DNA from: Xanthomonas vesicatoria ATCC 35937
GTDB taxonomy: Bacteria; Pseudomonadota; Gammaproteobacteria; Xanthomonadales; Xanthomonadaceae
Direction of reading: 5' to 3'
DNA length: 64,000 nucleotides
NCBI RefSeq assembly: GCF_001908725.1
Contig: NZ_CP018725.1
Location: 3,782,001-3,846,000, forward strand
The notes beneath the pieces were generated by a model, which saw only the letters and a list, made by a program, of their open reading frames with translations, was not told the origin of the DNA and ran no database searches. Of this stretch, positions 50,039-58,172 are shown one piece after another. Each line of letters starts with the position of its first letter. The stretch's first letter is position 1. Position numbers and translations under genes: made by a program.

Positions 50039-51196
50039 TCATTGCAGCAGCGCTGCGCGCGCATGCAGATGCGCAAGCAGCGCTTGACCATCGGCACTGG
50101 CAAACCAGTCCGCGTGGCCGAGCAGATAGCGGTGATAGGCGATATCCACGTTGTCGGGCGAATGCGTGATGGCGGCGAAGTACTCGATCTCGCTCAAGGC
50201 GAAATCGGCATGCACGATCGGCAACAGCGCGGCCAGGCAGCGCAGCTGTGTGGCGCTCAGCGGGCGATGCAGCGCATAGCCATCCAGCAAGGCATCGAGT
50301 TGTTGCAGCTGCGCCTGCGCACGCGCGCCGGCGTCCAGCTGCAACCACGGAATCAGATTGCGTTCGATGGCGGTTGCCAGATCGAACAAGGCGCTGCAGC
50401 GATCGCTCAACCCGAAATCGAAGATTGCGCTGACCTCGGTGGCGCCGTGGTCGGTCTCCCACAACAGATTGGAGGCATGCCAGTCGCCATGCGTCCATAG
50501 CGGCGGCATCGCATGCGGCGCAGACAGCAATGGCCAGGCACGCGCGTGCCAGGGCAACAAGTGGGTGGCTAGATCGTGCTGCCAGGGGACGTCTTTGAAC
50601 GCTGCGGCCAGATGCGGCCGCGCGGGCAACGCGCGCTGCAGTGCCTGCACCGGGTCTTGCTGCGCGAAGAGCCGCAGATTGGCGACCAGGACATTGGTGG
50701 AGCGCGGCGGTGCGTCGAAGCCCTGCGCGGCGTGATGCAGTCGCGCGAGTGCAGCCCCTGCGGCCTGCGCATGCGCAACGTCGCTGAATGGCGTCCACGA
50801 CAATGCATCGCGATACAGGTCGCGCCCGGCGCCGACGCGTTGCACCTCGTAGACCCATTGGTCCTGTGCGAGTGCGGTTTGGCCGTCGGCCGCATACAGC
50901 ACCTCCACCACCGGCGCACCGGCCCAGCGCAGATGCGCCATGAAGCGATGTTCCTCGCGCAAGGCGGCGACATTGCGCACGCTGCAGTGGTGGCGCTTGA
51001 CGATCACCGCGCCCGACGCGGTCTGCACGCAGGCAGCAGCGGAGAATGGACGCGCGCTGTGCCAACGCACGCCTTCGTCAGCACCAAGCCCGGAGAACCG
51101 CTGCAGCACGTGGCGGATTTCATCCACGGTCAGTGCCGGCCAGTCGGGTAGGGCCAGCTCCAGGCTCATGCCGTGCACTTGATGGGTTGCGCTCAT
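50039..51196 (-). CDS. Aminoglycoside phosphotransferase/choline-kinase-like small-molecule kinase
   Basis: A protein of 385 residues with the APH/choline-kinase fold. An N-lobe with VIVKRHHCSVRNVAALREEHRFMAHL carries the ATP Lys and Glu. The C-lobe has the catalytic loop THGDWHASN (HxDxxxxN) and the metal-binding DFG in AIFDFGLSDR. Relatives phosphorylate thiamine, choline, methylthioribose, homoserine or antibiotics, so the family is firm and the substrate open. Start at ATG 51196 with GGAG about 10 bases upstream; MSLELALPDW at 51169 is an alternative start. It is the first gene of the minus-strand operon with a TonB receptor, PnuC permease and GntR regulator, where it would trap the incoming substrate by phosphorylation. 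The operator and promoter lie just upstream. Confidence 0.85.
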   Translation of the reverse strand: MSATHQVHGMSLELALPDWPALTVDEIRHVLQRFSGLGADEGVRWHSARPFSAAACVQTASGAVIVKRHHCSVRNVAALREEHRFMAHLRWAGAPVVEVLYAADGQTALAQDQWVYEVQRVGAGRDLYRDALSWTPFSDVAHAQAAGAALARLHHAAQGFDAPPRSTNVLVANLRLFAQQDPVQALQRALPARPHLAAAFKDVPWQHDLATHLLPWHARAWPLLSAPHAMPPLWTHGDWHASNLLWETDHGATEVSAIFDFGLSDRCSALFDLATAIERNLIPWLQLDAGARAQAQLQQLDALLDGYALHRPLSATQLRCLAALLPIVHADFALSEIEYFAAITHSPDNVDIAYHRYLLGHADWFASADGQALLAHLHARAALLQ

Positions 51197-51234
51197 GACC
51201 GCGCACTCCGCAACCCGGCCGGAGGAAAATTAAG

Positions 51235-51246
51235 TGGTATAGACCA
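51235..51246 (-). promoter_or_regulatory. GntR/HutC-type operator (TGGTATAGACCA)
   Basis: TGGT-ATAG-ACCA, 39 bases before the kinase start, resembles the DasR/NagR-type site (core GGTCTAGACC). It overlaps the predicted -10 box, as a repressor site would. The GntR gene at the end of this operon is the obvious candidate to bind it. Confidence 0.65.
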
Positions 51247-51266
51247 ACTGTGTGAGGCCGATCCAA
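51238..51266 (-). promoter_or_regulatory. Promoter of kinase-receptor-pnuC-gntR operon
   Basis: On the minus strand TTGGAT (-35, 51266-51261) and TCTATA (-10, 51243-51238) are separated by exactly 17 bases. The -10 lies inside the TGGTATAGACCA operator. Confidence 0.55.
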
Positions 51267-51548
51267 CAGGTCCGGCAAAGCCGGCCGCAATACGGACGGC
51301 GCTGCCGGGCCGTCGGTGTCGCGCTGGCGCCATCAGGCGGTCGCGCGGCATGGAGTGGAAGGGCAGCGCGAAACCGAAAGGTCGCTGGCCGTCATCTCAA
51401 GGATCAAGTGTGGGAGTGCCGCAGGCGGCGCCGAGGCAAGCCGCGTGGCGGCCGTCGGCCGCGCAGTATGCCGCGTGCCGCCGCCGGCCGCCATGCCGGC
51501 CCGCCGCTGCGATGGCGTTGTGCGGTCCTGGCACCGGATAATGTCCGG
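51267..51548. other. Remainder of kinase/glycosyltransferase divergent gap
   Basis: About 280 bases with no convincing gene. A frame open from 51252 into the glycosyltransferase is very Arg-rich and is treated as non-coding. No second promoter was recognised for the plus-strand gene. Confidence 0.4.
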
Positions 51549-52388
51549 ATGACTCCCCTCCAGATCGCCGCCGTCGTCGTCACCTATCAGAGCAGCAGCA
51601 CCATCGATGCCTGCCTGTCGCGGCTGCGGGCGGCCGACGGCATCAGCGAGATCCGGGTGATCGACAATGCATCTAGCGACGACACCCTGGACGTGGTGCA
51701 GCGGCATGCGCTGGCCGATGCGCGGGTGCACTTCATCGCCAACCCGGACAACCCGGGCTTTGCCACCGCCTGCAACCAGGGCGCGCGCAACTCGCAGGCG
51801 CCCTGGCTGGTCTTCATCAATCCAGATCTGATGGTGGAAGCCGACACCCTGGTGCAGTTGTGCGCGCGCGCCGCCGGGCATGCCGCAGTGCTGCTGGGAG
51901 TGGAGCAGGTGGACGAGCAGGGCCGGCCGGATGCGGCCGTGCGTCGCCGCGACCCGGATTTTGCCGCGATGCTGCGCGCCCCGCGTGCCGCTGCCCAGTT
52001 GGCGGTGCCCGCCGATCCGTCAGTTGCCCTGCAGCCGGTGGATGCGATCTCCGGCGCCTTGATGCTGATGCAGCGCAGCCTGTTTGATCGCCTGGACGGC
52101 TGGGACGGCCATTACCGCCTGCACGCCGAGGATCTGGACCTGTGCCGGCGCGCCCGCCAGGCCGGCGCGCTGGTCGCGGTGGCCAACGACCTACAAGTGG
52201 TGCATGTGCGCGGCGTGTCCAGCCGCACGCGACCGTTCTTCGTCGAATGGCATAAACACCGCGGGTTGTGGCGGTATTTCCGCAAGTTCGAAGCCGGCCA
52301 GCGCGGGCCGCTGACCCGGTTCGGGGTGTGGCTGGCGATCTGGACGCACGCTGCCGCTCAGGTGCCAAGATTGTTACGTCAGAAATGA
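51549..52388 (+). CDS. Glycosyltransferase family 2 (rhamnosyltransferase-like)
   Basis: A cytoplasmic-face glycosyltransferase of 279 residues, starting MTPLQIAAVVVTYQSSSTIDACLSRL. The nucleotide-sugar region IRVIDNASSDDTLDVV is followed by FIANPDNPGFATACNQGARNS and the DxD-like FINPDLMVE. The C-terminal half has the acceptor-side motifs AISGALMLMQRSLFDRLDGWD and HAEDLDLCRRARQAG (the ED base motif). It ends with a short amphipathic tail (FVEWHKHRGLWRYFRKF...). This is the WbbL/RfbN-type layout, so transfer of rhamnose or a related sugar onto a lipid-linked glycan is likely. Substrate is inferred from family only. It lies 130 bases before the xag-like cluster but is probably a separate unit. 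Confidence 0.88.
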   Translation: MTPLQIAAVVVTYQSSSTIDACLSRLRAADGISEIRVIDNASSDDTLDVVQRHALADARVHFIANPDNPGFATACNQGARNSQAPWLVFINPDLMVEADTLVQLCARAAGHAAVLLGVEQVDEQGRPDAAVRRRDPDFAAMLRAPRAAAQLAVPADPSVALQPVDAISGALMLMQRSLFDRLDGWDGHYRLHAEDLDLCRRARQAGALVAVANDLQVVHVRGVSSRTRPFFVEWHKHRGLWRYFRKFEAGQRGPLTRFGVWLAIWTHAAAQVPRLLRQK

Positions 52389-52407
52389 CGTTGCGGGCGT
52401 TAAATTA

Positions 52408-52468
52408 GTGATAAATCCGTGATGGGGAACCGGACGAAACTGTGATACGTTTCGCCGCGAAGTGTGAT
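52408..52468 (+). promoter_or_regulatory. Four phased GTGAT repeats before the xag-like operon
   Basis: GTGAT occurs at 52408, 52419, 52442 and 52464, spaced 11, 23 and 22 bases, so all copies face the same side of the helix. The third and fourth are TGTGAT, a half-site of the CRP/Clp type (TGTGA-N6-TCACA), but no good second half is present. They lie 51-111 bases before the first gene. Confidence 0.4.
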
Positions 52469-52518
52469 CTAGCGCCTGCTTCCTGTCCCTAACGGGTCCC
52501 CCACCAGGAATCGTACAA

Positions 52519-53541
52519 ATGTCTTTACAGAACGACCCGCGCTCGCGGGTACGTCAGTCGTGCCTTACCTCCGTGCAGTCCAGCCCGGTTGCTACATCGG
52601 CTACCCCGTCCCGCGACGCCCGCCGCATGCCGGTAGCTGCGGTGTCTGCGCTCGCCCTGAGCTGCGCGCTGGCTGCATTGCCGGGCAGCGCCATCGCCGG
52701 TGCCTGGACCCGGCCGCAGGGCGACACGTTGGTGATCGTCAAGGCGTTGCATGGCGATGGCACCGGCTGGTTCGACGACAGTCACCACCGTGGCGATTTC
52801 GCCAACAACGGACGCAGCCGTCAGGACCAGCTCAACGTGTATGTCGAGCATGGTCTGAGCGACAACCTGAGCGTGATCGGCAATTTCTATTTCACCGAAG
52901 TCGGCTTCAATAACGATGAGCCGGTCAATGGTGCACCGGGCCGTGCCCGTCGCAGCACGACCGGGTTTGCCGATCAGGAAATCGGTCTGCGCTACGCGCT
53001 GCCCAGTGCTCCGGACGACGTCTGGCGCAGTTCGGTGCAGGCCTTGGTCAGCATCCCGGCGTATGGCCGCAGCAAGACCTACCACCCAAACAATCCTGGG
53101 CGCGACCCGGCACTCGGTCTTGGCGATTACGGACTGGAGCTGCGTTACAGCCGCGGCCGTGGTTACACGCTGGGCGGGCGCAACGGCTACGTCGATCTGG
53201 GTGGTGCGGTGCGCCTGCGCGGCAGTGCGGCCTCCGACGAAGTGCGGGTAGACGCGTCCAGCGGTCTGAGCCTGACCCCGAGCTGGTTGCTGCTCGGCGA
53301 AGTCAACGTGATCCAGGGGTTGGGTAACGGGCGTAACGACGCGTTTGTCGTCGGCACGACCCCTGGCGATTCCGGCTTTGTCGCCACCGGCACCAACTAC
53401 GACCTGACCAAGCTGCAGCTGTCCACCTTGTACACCGCGCCGGGCGGCAGCCAGTGGCAGGTGGGGTACCAGCAGCCGGTGATGGGCCGCAATACCGGTG
53501 CCGCGGGTGGGCCGTTCGTGGCCGCCTGGTGGCGTTTCTAA
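52519..53541 (+). CDS. xagA: Outer-membrane/secreted protein of exopolysaccharide cluster (XagA-like)
   Basis: A protein of 340 residues. A long charged N-terminus precedes a signal peptide (MPVAAVSALALSCALAALPGSAIAGAW, about residues 36-62). A beta-rich chain follows, with alternating aromatic strands: LNVYVEHGLSDNLSVIGNFYFTEVGF, IGLRYALPS, LELRYSRGRGYTLGGR and LQLSTLYTAPGGSQWQVGYQQPV. The terminal FVAAWWRF is an outer-membrane-barrel-like end. It is the first of four same-strand genes ending in a glycosidase, with the membrane glycosyltransferase 13 bases downstream. I identify the set with the xagABC biofilm glycosyltransferase locus of X. campestris from gene order and memory. A polysaccharide-exit barrel is inference. 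Confidence 0.65.
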   Translation: MSLQNDPRSRVRQSCLTSVQSSPVATSATPSRDARRMPVAAVSALALSCALAALPGSAIAGAWTRPQGDTLVIVKALHGDGTGWFDDSHHRGDFANNGRSRQDQLNVYVEHGLSDNLSVIGNFYFTEVGFNNDEPVNGAPGRARRSTTGFADQEIGLRYALPSAPDDVWRSSVQALVSIPAYGRSKTYHPNNPGRDPALGLGDYGLELRYSRGRGYTLGGRNGYVDLGGAVRLRGSAASDEVRVDASSGLSLTPSWLLLGEVNVIQGLGNGRNDAFVVGTTPGDSGFVATGTNYDLTKLQLSTLYTAPGGSQWQVGYQQPVMGRNTGAAGGPFVAAWWRF

Positions 53542-53554
53542 GGACGCCACGACA

Positions 53555-55462
53555 ATGACGGTCACCTGCGAGACGGACGCGCTGGGACGGGCGCCGGACA
53601 TCAGCCGCGAACGCGGTCTGTTGGGTCGCGCCCTGGTCACGGCAGGCGTCATCACCGACGAACAGCTGCGCTCGGCATTGGCGCTGCAACAACGCTGGAA
53701 CTCGCGCCTGGGCGATGTGATCCTGGCTCAGCGCGGCGTGCCGGCGCAGCGCTTCTACGCCATCGTTGCCGCGCATTTCGGGCTGGAGTTCATCGATCTG
53801 GTGCAACAGCCGCCGGATGCCGAGCTGCTCACCGCCACTGATCTCGATAGCTATGCGCAGCGGCTGCTGTTGCCGTGGCGTCGGGAGAACGGCGTGCTGG
53901 TGCTGGCAGTGGCCGACCCCGACCCGGCGGTGTTCGCCTGGGCGCGCGCGCATTACGGCGAGAATGTGCGCTTTGTCGGCACCGCCAAGTTCGACGTCAT
54001 CTGGAGCCTGCAGCGCTATGCCGACGAGCAGCTCACCGACAACGCGTTGAATCTGCTTGCGGCGCATGCGCCGACCTATTCGGCGCGCCAGGTGGTCACG
54101 CGCGGGCAGAAGTACACGCTGTGGGCGATCGCCGCGTTGCTGGTGATCGCGATGGTGCTGTTCCCGGTGCCTGCGTTGATCACCGTCAACGTGCTGGTGG
54201 CGCTCGGCTTTCTGGCGACGTTCGGCCTGAAGCTGTTGCTGGTGTGGTTCGGCTCGCGCCACCGCATCGACATCAAGGTCACCGAAGACGAAGTGGCTGC
54301 GCTGCGCGACGACGACCTGCCGGTCTACACCGTGCTGGTGCCGATGTACAAAGAACCGGAAGTGTTGCCGATCCTGGCCAACGCGCTGCGCAAGCTGGAT
54401 TACCCGATCAGCAAGCTCGACGTAAAGCTGGTGCTGGAAGCCGACGACTTCGACACCATCGAGGCAGCCAAGAAACTCGGCCTGGAAGCGTTCTTCGAAA
54501 TCATCCGGGTGCCGCCGTCGCAACCCAAGACCAAGCCCAAGGCCTGCAACTACGCACTGCATTTTGCGCGCGGCGAACTGCTCACTATCTACGACGCCGA
54601 AGACAAGCCCGAGCCGGACCAGCTCAAGCGTGTGGTGGCCGCGTTCCGCAAAGCGGAAAAAGACGTGGTGTGCATCCAGGCGCGGTTGAACTACTACAAC
54701 GCCGACGAAAACTGGCTGACGCGGATGTTTACGCTGGAGTACACGCTCTGGTTCGACTTCTACCTGCCGGCACTGGAATACCTGCGCATCCCGATCCCGC
54801 TGGGTGGCACGTCCAATCACTTTCGTCTGGATGTGTTGCGCCAGGTGCGCGCGTGGGACCCGTACAACGTCACCGAAGACGCCGACCTGGGCGTGCGGCT
54901 GATCCAGAACGGCTACCGCGTCAACGTGGTCAATTCCACCACGTTCGAAGAAGCCAACGTCAGCATTCCCAACTGGATCCGGCAGCGCTCGCGCTGGCTC
55001 AAGGGCTACATGCAGACCTGGCTGGTGCATATGCGCGACCCGGTGCATCTGTACCGCAGCACCGGCTTCAAGGGCTTCTGGGGCTTTCAGTTCTTTATCG
55101 GTGGCGGATTTTTCACCGCGCTGGGCGTACCGGTGCTGTGGGCGCTGTATGCGGTGTGGATGCTCACTGGCACCAGCATGTTCGAACGTTTCTTTCCGCC
55201 GTGGCTGGCGGCGGTGTCGCTGGTCAATCTGCTGCTGGCCAATGCGTTCTTCATCTACATCACGCTGGTTGCCGCGTTCAAACGCGACTACTTCAAGCTG
55301 GCGCCGTACGCGCTGACGGTGCCGTTTTACTGGGCGTTGCAATCGATCGCCGCCTACAAGGGTCTCTGGCAGCTGATCCACAATCCGTTCTATTGGGAGA
55401 AGACCACGCATGGCATCAGCAAGCATTCGGAAAACGAACGCCGCGCCGCACTCGAAGAGTGA
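53555..55462 (+). CDS. xagB: Membrane glycosyltransferase with N-terminal MshEN-like domain (XagB-like)
   Basis: A processive-type GT2 enzyme of 635 residues. Residues about 20-57 read RGLLGRALVTAGVITDEQL...ALALQQ...RLGDVIL, matching the MshEN consensus (RLGxxLVxxGxIxxxxLxxALxxQ...LGxxL) known to bind cyclic-di-GMP, followed by the rest of a T2SSE_N-like domain (to about 160). Two membrane spans (about 190-230) lead into the GT-A domain. Its motifs are YTVLVPMYKEPEVL, VLEADDFDT, TIYDAEDKPEPDQ (DxD), NVTEDADLG and QRSRWLKGYMQTW (QxxRW). More membrane spans end the protein. The layout is like NfrB-type enzymes. ATG 53555 lies 13 bases after xagA. Product: an unknown biofilm exopolysaccharide. 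Confidence 0.82.
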   Translation: MTVTCETDALGRAPDISRERGLLGRALVTAGVITDEQLRSALALQQRWNSRLGDVILAQRGVPAQRFYAIVAAHFGLEFIDLVQQPPDAELLTATDLDSYAQRLLLPWRRENGVLVLAVADPDPAVFAWARAHYGENVRFVGTAKFDVIWSLQRYADEQLTDNALNLLAAHAPTYSARQVVTRGQKYTLWAIAALLVIAMVLFPVPALITVNVLVALGFLATFGLKLLLVWFGSRHRIDIKVTEDEVAALRDDDLPVYTVLVPMYKEPEVLPILANALRKLDYPISKLDVKLVLEADDFDTIEAAKKLGLEAFFEIIRVPPSQPKTKPKACNYALHFARGELLTIYDAEDKPEPDQLKRVVAAFRKAEKDVVCIQARLNYYNADENWLTRMFTLEYTLWFDFYLPALEYLRIPIPLGGTSNHFRLDVLRQVRAWDPYNVTEDADLGVRLIQNGYRVNVVNSTTFEEANVSIPNWIRQRSRWLKGYMQTWLVHMRDPVHLYRSTGFKGFWGFQFFIGGGFFTALGVPVLWALYAVWMLTGTSMFERFFPPWLAAVSLVNLLLANAFFIYITLVAAFKRDYFKLAPYALTVPFYWALQSIAAYKGLWQLIHNPFYWEKTTHGISKHSENERRAALEE

Positions 55463-56804
55463 GCCGGTAGCGCGTCGTGACAGCGGCTTGCCGGCGTTTC
55501 TGGTGGCTGTGGTGGCGCTGTCGCTGATGAGCCAGCCTTTGTTGGTGCAGTCGATGGGCGGTGCCGCGCCGGCCAGTGCGCCCGGTATCGGCGTGCCGGC
55601 CAGCGGGCTGCTGGCATGGGCGGTGGATCTGGCGTTGCACCGGTGGGATCTGCCGTTTCAGGTGTGGCCGTTCCTGGCGGTGGCTGCCAATGCGTTGTTT
55701 CTGTCCCTGCTGTGGCGCGACCTGGCGGGCGTGTTCGGGCGTGGCTGGGCCAGCGGGCTGACCCTGCTGGTGGGTTGCAACCCGCTGTTCCTGCTGCCGA
55801 TCGCCGCTGGTGGCAGTCAGGCAGTGGGCCTGCTGGCGTTCTACGGCCTGTGCCGCACGCTGCGCCGCCTGCAGGCGCCTGTGGAGGCCTTCACCTACCT
55901 GCGTATCGCCGGATGGCTGTGCATCCTGTTGTGCCTGGACCTGCAGACGCTGGCGTTGTCGACGATGGTGGCGCCGTGGCTGCTGCTGGTGATGCCGCCG
56001 CAGATGCTGCGCAAGGCGCCGGGCTCGTTCTATCTGGTGTGCTACCTTCCGTTCGCGTTTCTGGTCGGCATGTGGGCCTACGTCAACCTGACCGTGTTCA
56101 ATGCGCCGTGGCCGACCTTGTCGAGCATCGGGCAAGGGGCCAGTCCGCTGCCGTTACCGCTGGCCGCACAGGCCGAAGGCTGGTTGCCGGCGATGCGTTG
56201 GGGCGTGGCGGCGGTGGCCTGCTTCCCGGTGTTGGCGTTGGTGTTGCGTACGCGCAGCAGTGCGCTGGCACGTGGCGTGGTGGCCAGCGCCGGTACGGTG
56301 ATCTGTGCAGCCGCGCTGTCGTTTGCGTTCGGCTGGGCGGGCTTTGATGCCTTGCTGCTGCTGTGGGTGCCGGCAGCGTTGTTGCTGCGCGCCTTGCGGG
56401 CCGACCAGCGTAGCCAGGCAGCAGGATTGCTGCTGCTTGGCCTGATCGGCGCAGCGTGGGTGCAACCGCAGGGCTGGGGCAGCTGGATGCGTGCAGCGCC
56501 TGCCGATACCCAGTCGTTGTTGCAGGGCGACGCGGTGGTCGTTGTCACACCGGCATCGCTGCCGGTCGCGGGTGTGGCGACTCCCGCCCCAGCTGCAGCG
56601 GTAACGCCGTTGGTCAATGCGGATGCTCCGATCAAGACGCACGTTGCCGCGCAGATGAGCGCCGCCGCCATGCCAAACGGCCCTGCAACCGCCACTGCGC
56701 TGCAGCCGGACGTGAGTCATGCAACGCTGCGCACCGACAAGTGCGTGCAAGGCGCGGCAACGTCGACCACCGAGGCGTCTGGCGCATGTTCAAGCGCGTT
56801 TTAA
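55410..56804 (+). CDS. xagC: Polytopic membrane protein of exopolysaccharide cluster (XagC-like)
   Basis: A protein of 464 residues with about nine hydrophobic spans between residues 30 and 350 (for example LPAFLVAVVALSLMSQPLLV, FLAVAANALFLSLLW, ILLCLDLQTLALSTMVAPWLLLV, LPFAFLVGMWAYVNL and AALLLRALRADQRSQAAGLLLLGLIGAAWVQ). A Thr/Ala-rich periplasmic tail of about 100 residues contains a Cys pair. Its layout recalls membrane proteins of glycan-assembly systems, but I see no catalytic motif. The ATG at 55410 overlaps the end of xagB by 53 bases and its end overlaps the next gene by 19, so the cluster is one transcript. The function is probably as partner of the synthase. Confidence 0.65.
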   Translation: MASASIRKTNAAPHSKSEPVARRDSGLPAFLVAVVALSLMSQPLLVQSMGGAAPASAPGIGVPASGLLAWAVDLALHRWDLPFQVWPFLAVAANALFLSLLWRDLAGVFGRGWASGLTLLVGCNPLFLLPIAAGGSQAVGLLAFYGLCRTLRRLQAPVEAFTYLRIAGWLCILLCLDLQTLALSTMVAPWLLLVMPPQMLRKAPGSFYLVCYLPFAFLVGMWAYVNLTVFNAPWPTLSSIGQGASPLPLPLAAQAEGWLPAMRWGVAAVACFPVLALVLRTRSSALARGVVASAGTVICAAALSFAFGWAGFDALLLLWVPAALLLRALRADQRSQAAGLLLLGLIGAAWVQPQGWGSWMRAAPADTQSLLQGDAVVVVTPASLPVAGVATPAPAAAVTPLVNADAPIKTHVAAQMSAAAMPNGPATATALQPDVSHATLRTDKCVQGAATSTTEASGACSSAF

Positions 56805-57754
56805 GCTTGGCAGCGTTGCTTGCCGTGTGCCTGCTGGCCAATGGATGCAATGCGGCCGCGCCGATGTGGATGGGTGCCAACGTCAAGGTCTCGGCCAATG
56901 CGCCGTGGGAAAGCGCTGCCGCCGCGCAGTCGCTGGATGCGCTGGCCGGCACCGGCGCGCGCAAGGCATTGCTGGTGGCCTTTGTCTGGCAGGCGAATCC
57001 GCAATCGAACGACCCGGTGCTGGGGAGCGACAGCAGCCTGGAGGCGATGCGCGCCGCCTTGCGGCAGAGCCATCGTTCCGGCCTGCAGCCGACGCTCAAG
57101 GTGCACGTGTGGGTGCCTGGTCATTGGGCTGGTGAGGTGGCGCCGGCCGACCAGACAGCCTGGTTTACCGCATATCAAAAGGCGCTGCTGCCGCTGGCAC
57201 AGCTGGCCGAGGACGAACACGCCGAAGCGCTGGTGGTCGGCACCGAATTGCGCAAGCTGCAGGACGCGCCGCAATGGCCCGACCTGGTGGCAGCGGTGCG
57301 CAAGGTCTACCGCGGCAAGCTGCTGTACGTGGCCGATGGGATGGAACATGCAGAAACCTTCCGCTATTGGTCCTTGTTCGATGCGGTCGGCACCAGCCTG
57401 TATCCGCGTCTGTCCGACGCTTCCGACGCGCGCGCTGCCGAAATGAATGCCGCCGCGCAACGCCTGCAGGACCTCGGTCAGCGCGTGGGCAAGCCGGTGT
57501 GGGTGGCCGAGCTTGGCCTGCGCTCGGCGCGCGGCAGCCTGGCCGCGCCGTGGGAAAGCCCCGAACAGCGCAGCGCCGCTGTCGATACGCGGCTGCAATT
57601 GCAGGTGCTGCAGCAGTGGCGCACGGTGTTGCAGGCACATGGCATGGAAGGCATCGCGTTATGGTGCTGGTACACCGACCCCAAGGCCGGCGGGCCAGGC
57701 GACAGCGACTTCACCGTGCAGGGCAAGCCGGCGCAACAGGTGTTGTCAAAATAA
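56786..57754 (+). CDS. GH113-like glycoside hydrolase lipoprotein
   Basis: A protein of 322 residues. Signal peptide MFKRVLSLAALLAVCLLANGCN with a lipobox-like LANGC, so it is probably anchored in a membrane facing the periplasm. The body is a TIM barrel of the GH113-like type. VVGTEL (about residue 153) carries the likely acid/base Glu, VGTSLYPRL is the following conserved strand, and PVWVAELGLR (about 238) the likely nucleophile Glu. GH113 enzymes are beta-mannanases. Here, co-transcribed with a polysaccharide synthase (19-base overlap with xagC), it more likely trims or releases the polymer made by the cluster, as BcsZ or PgaB-like hydrolases do. Activity is inferred. Confidence 0.7.
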   Translation: MFKRVLSLAALLAVCLLANGCNAAAPMWMGANVKVSANAPWESAAAAQSLDALAGTGARKALLVAFVWQANPQSNDPVLGSDSSLEAMRAALRQSHRSGLQPTLKVHVWVPGHWAGEVAPADQTAWFTAYQKALLPLAQLAEDEHAEALVVGTELRKLQDAPQWPDLVAAVRKVYRGKLLYVADGMEHAETFRYWSLFDAVGTSLYPRLSDASDARAAEMNAAAQRLQDLGQRVGKPVWVAELGLRSARGSLAAPWESPEQRSAAVDTRLQLQVLQQWRTVLQAHGMEGIALWCWYTDPKAGGPGDSDFTVQGKPAQQVLSK

Positions 57755-58172
57755 GTCGTCGTGTGGAGGAAGGGTGCCGCGAGGCGCGCAATGCGTTGCG
57801 CCACACTGAGGGCCGTCCCGGTGCGCTGGAAGCTTGGAGGCGCAGGCAGTGCCCAGGCGTGTCGGTTGCCTGGACGCGACGGCCGCCGTTGGGGTGGCGT
57901 AGCACCGCCTCGTCAGGCGGGCTACCAGGCACGGCTACCCCGTGGAGCAGTCGGACCTTGGGTTCTCCGCCCACCGCTGATGTTCGCCCAGGGCCATTGC
58001 AAAGTGTTGGCGGAAACGCGACCTGGCGCGTTGCCCCTGAGCCCGCTTGAAGGGGCGGTTGCACGCGGGGCCGGGTGGTATCGGGCGCGGCTGCATTGGC
58101 GCGCGGGCCTCTGCACGCGCAGCGATGCCGCGACGCGCACCAGCCCTGCCGCTGCGGGCATAATCCGGCGGC
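57755..58172. other. Gap between exopolysaccharide cluster and pncB
   Basis: A 418-base stretch in which I find no gene, repeat or clear terminator. CATAAT (58159-58164) close to the pncB start could be a -10 box only if transcription were nearly leaderless, so no promoter is called. Confidence 0.4.

Noticed and set aside
47823..51065. A 1080-codon single frame for the second TonB receptor
   Set aside because: The first ~357 codons are a shadow of the kinase gene; a clean signal peptide and start occur at 49994.
51197..51300. TPP riboswitch (THI element) before the kinase gene
   Set aside because: Searched on the minus strand because of the PnuC/receptor/kinase set, but the conserved CUGAGA and ACCUGAUCUGG boxes are not there and the leader is too short.
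52441..52456. Full CRP/Clp site TGTGA-N6-TCGCC before the xag-like operon
   Set aside because: Only one half-site fits the consensus, so it is reported as part of phased repeats rather than as a Clp site.
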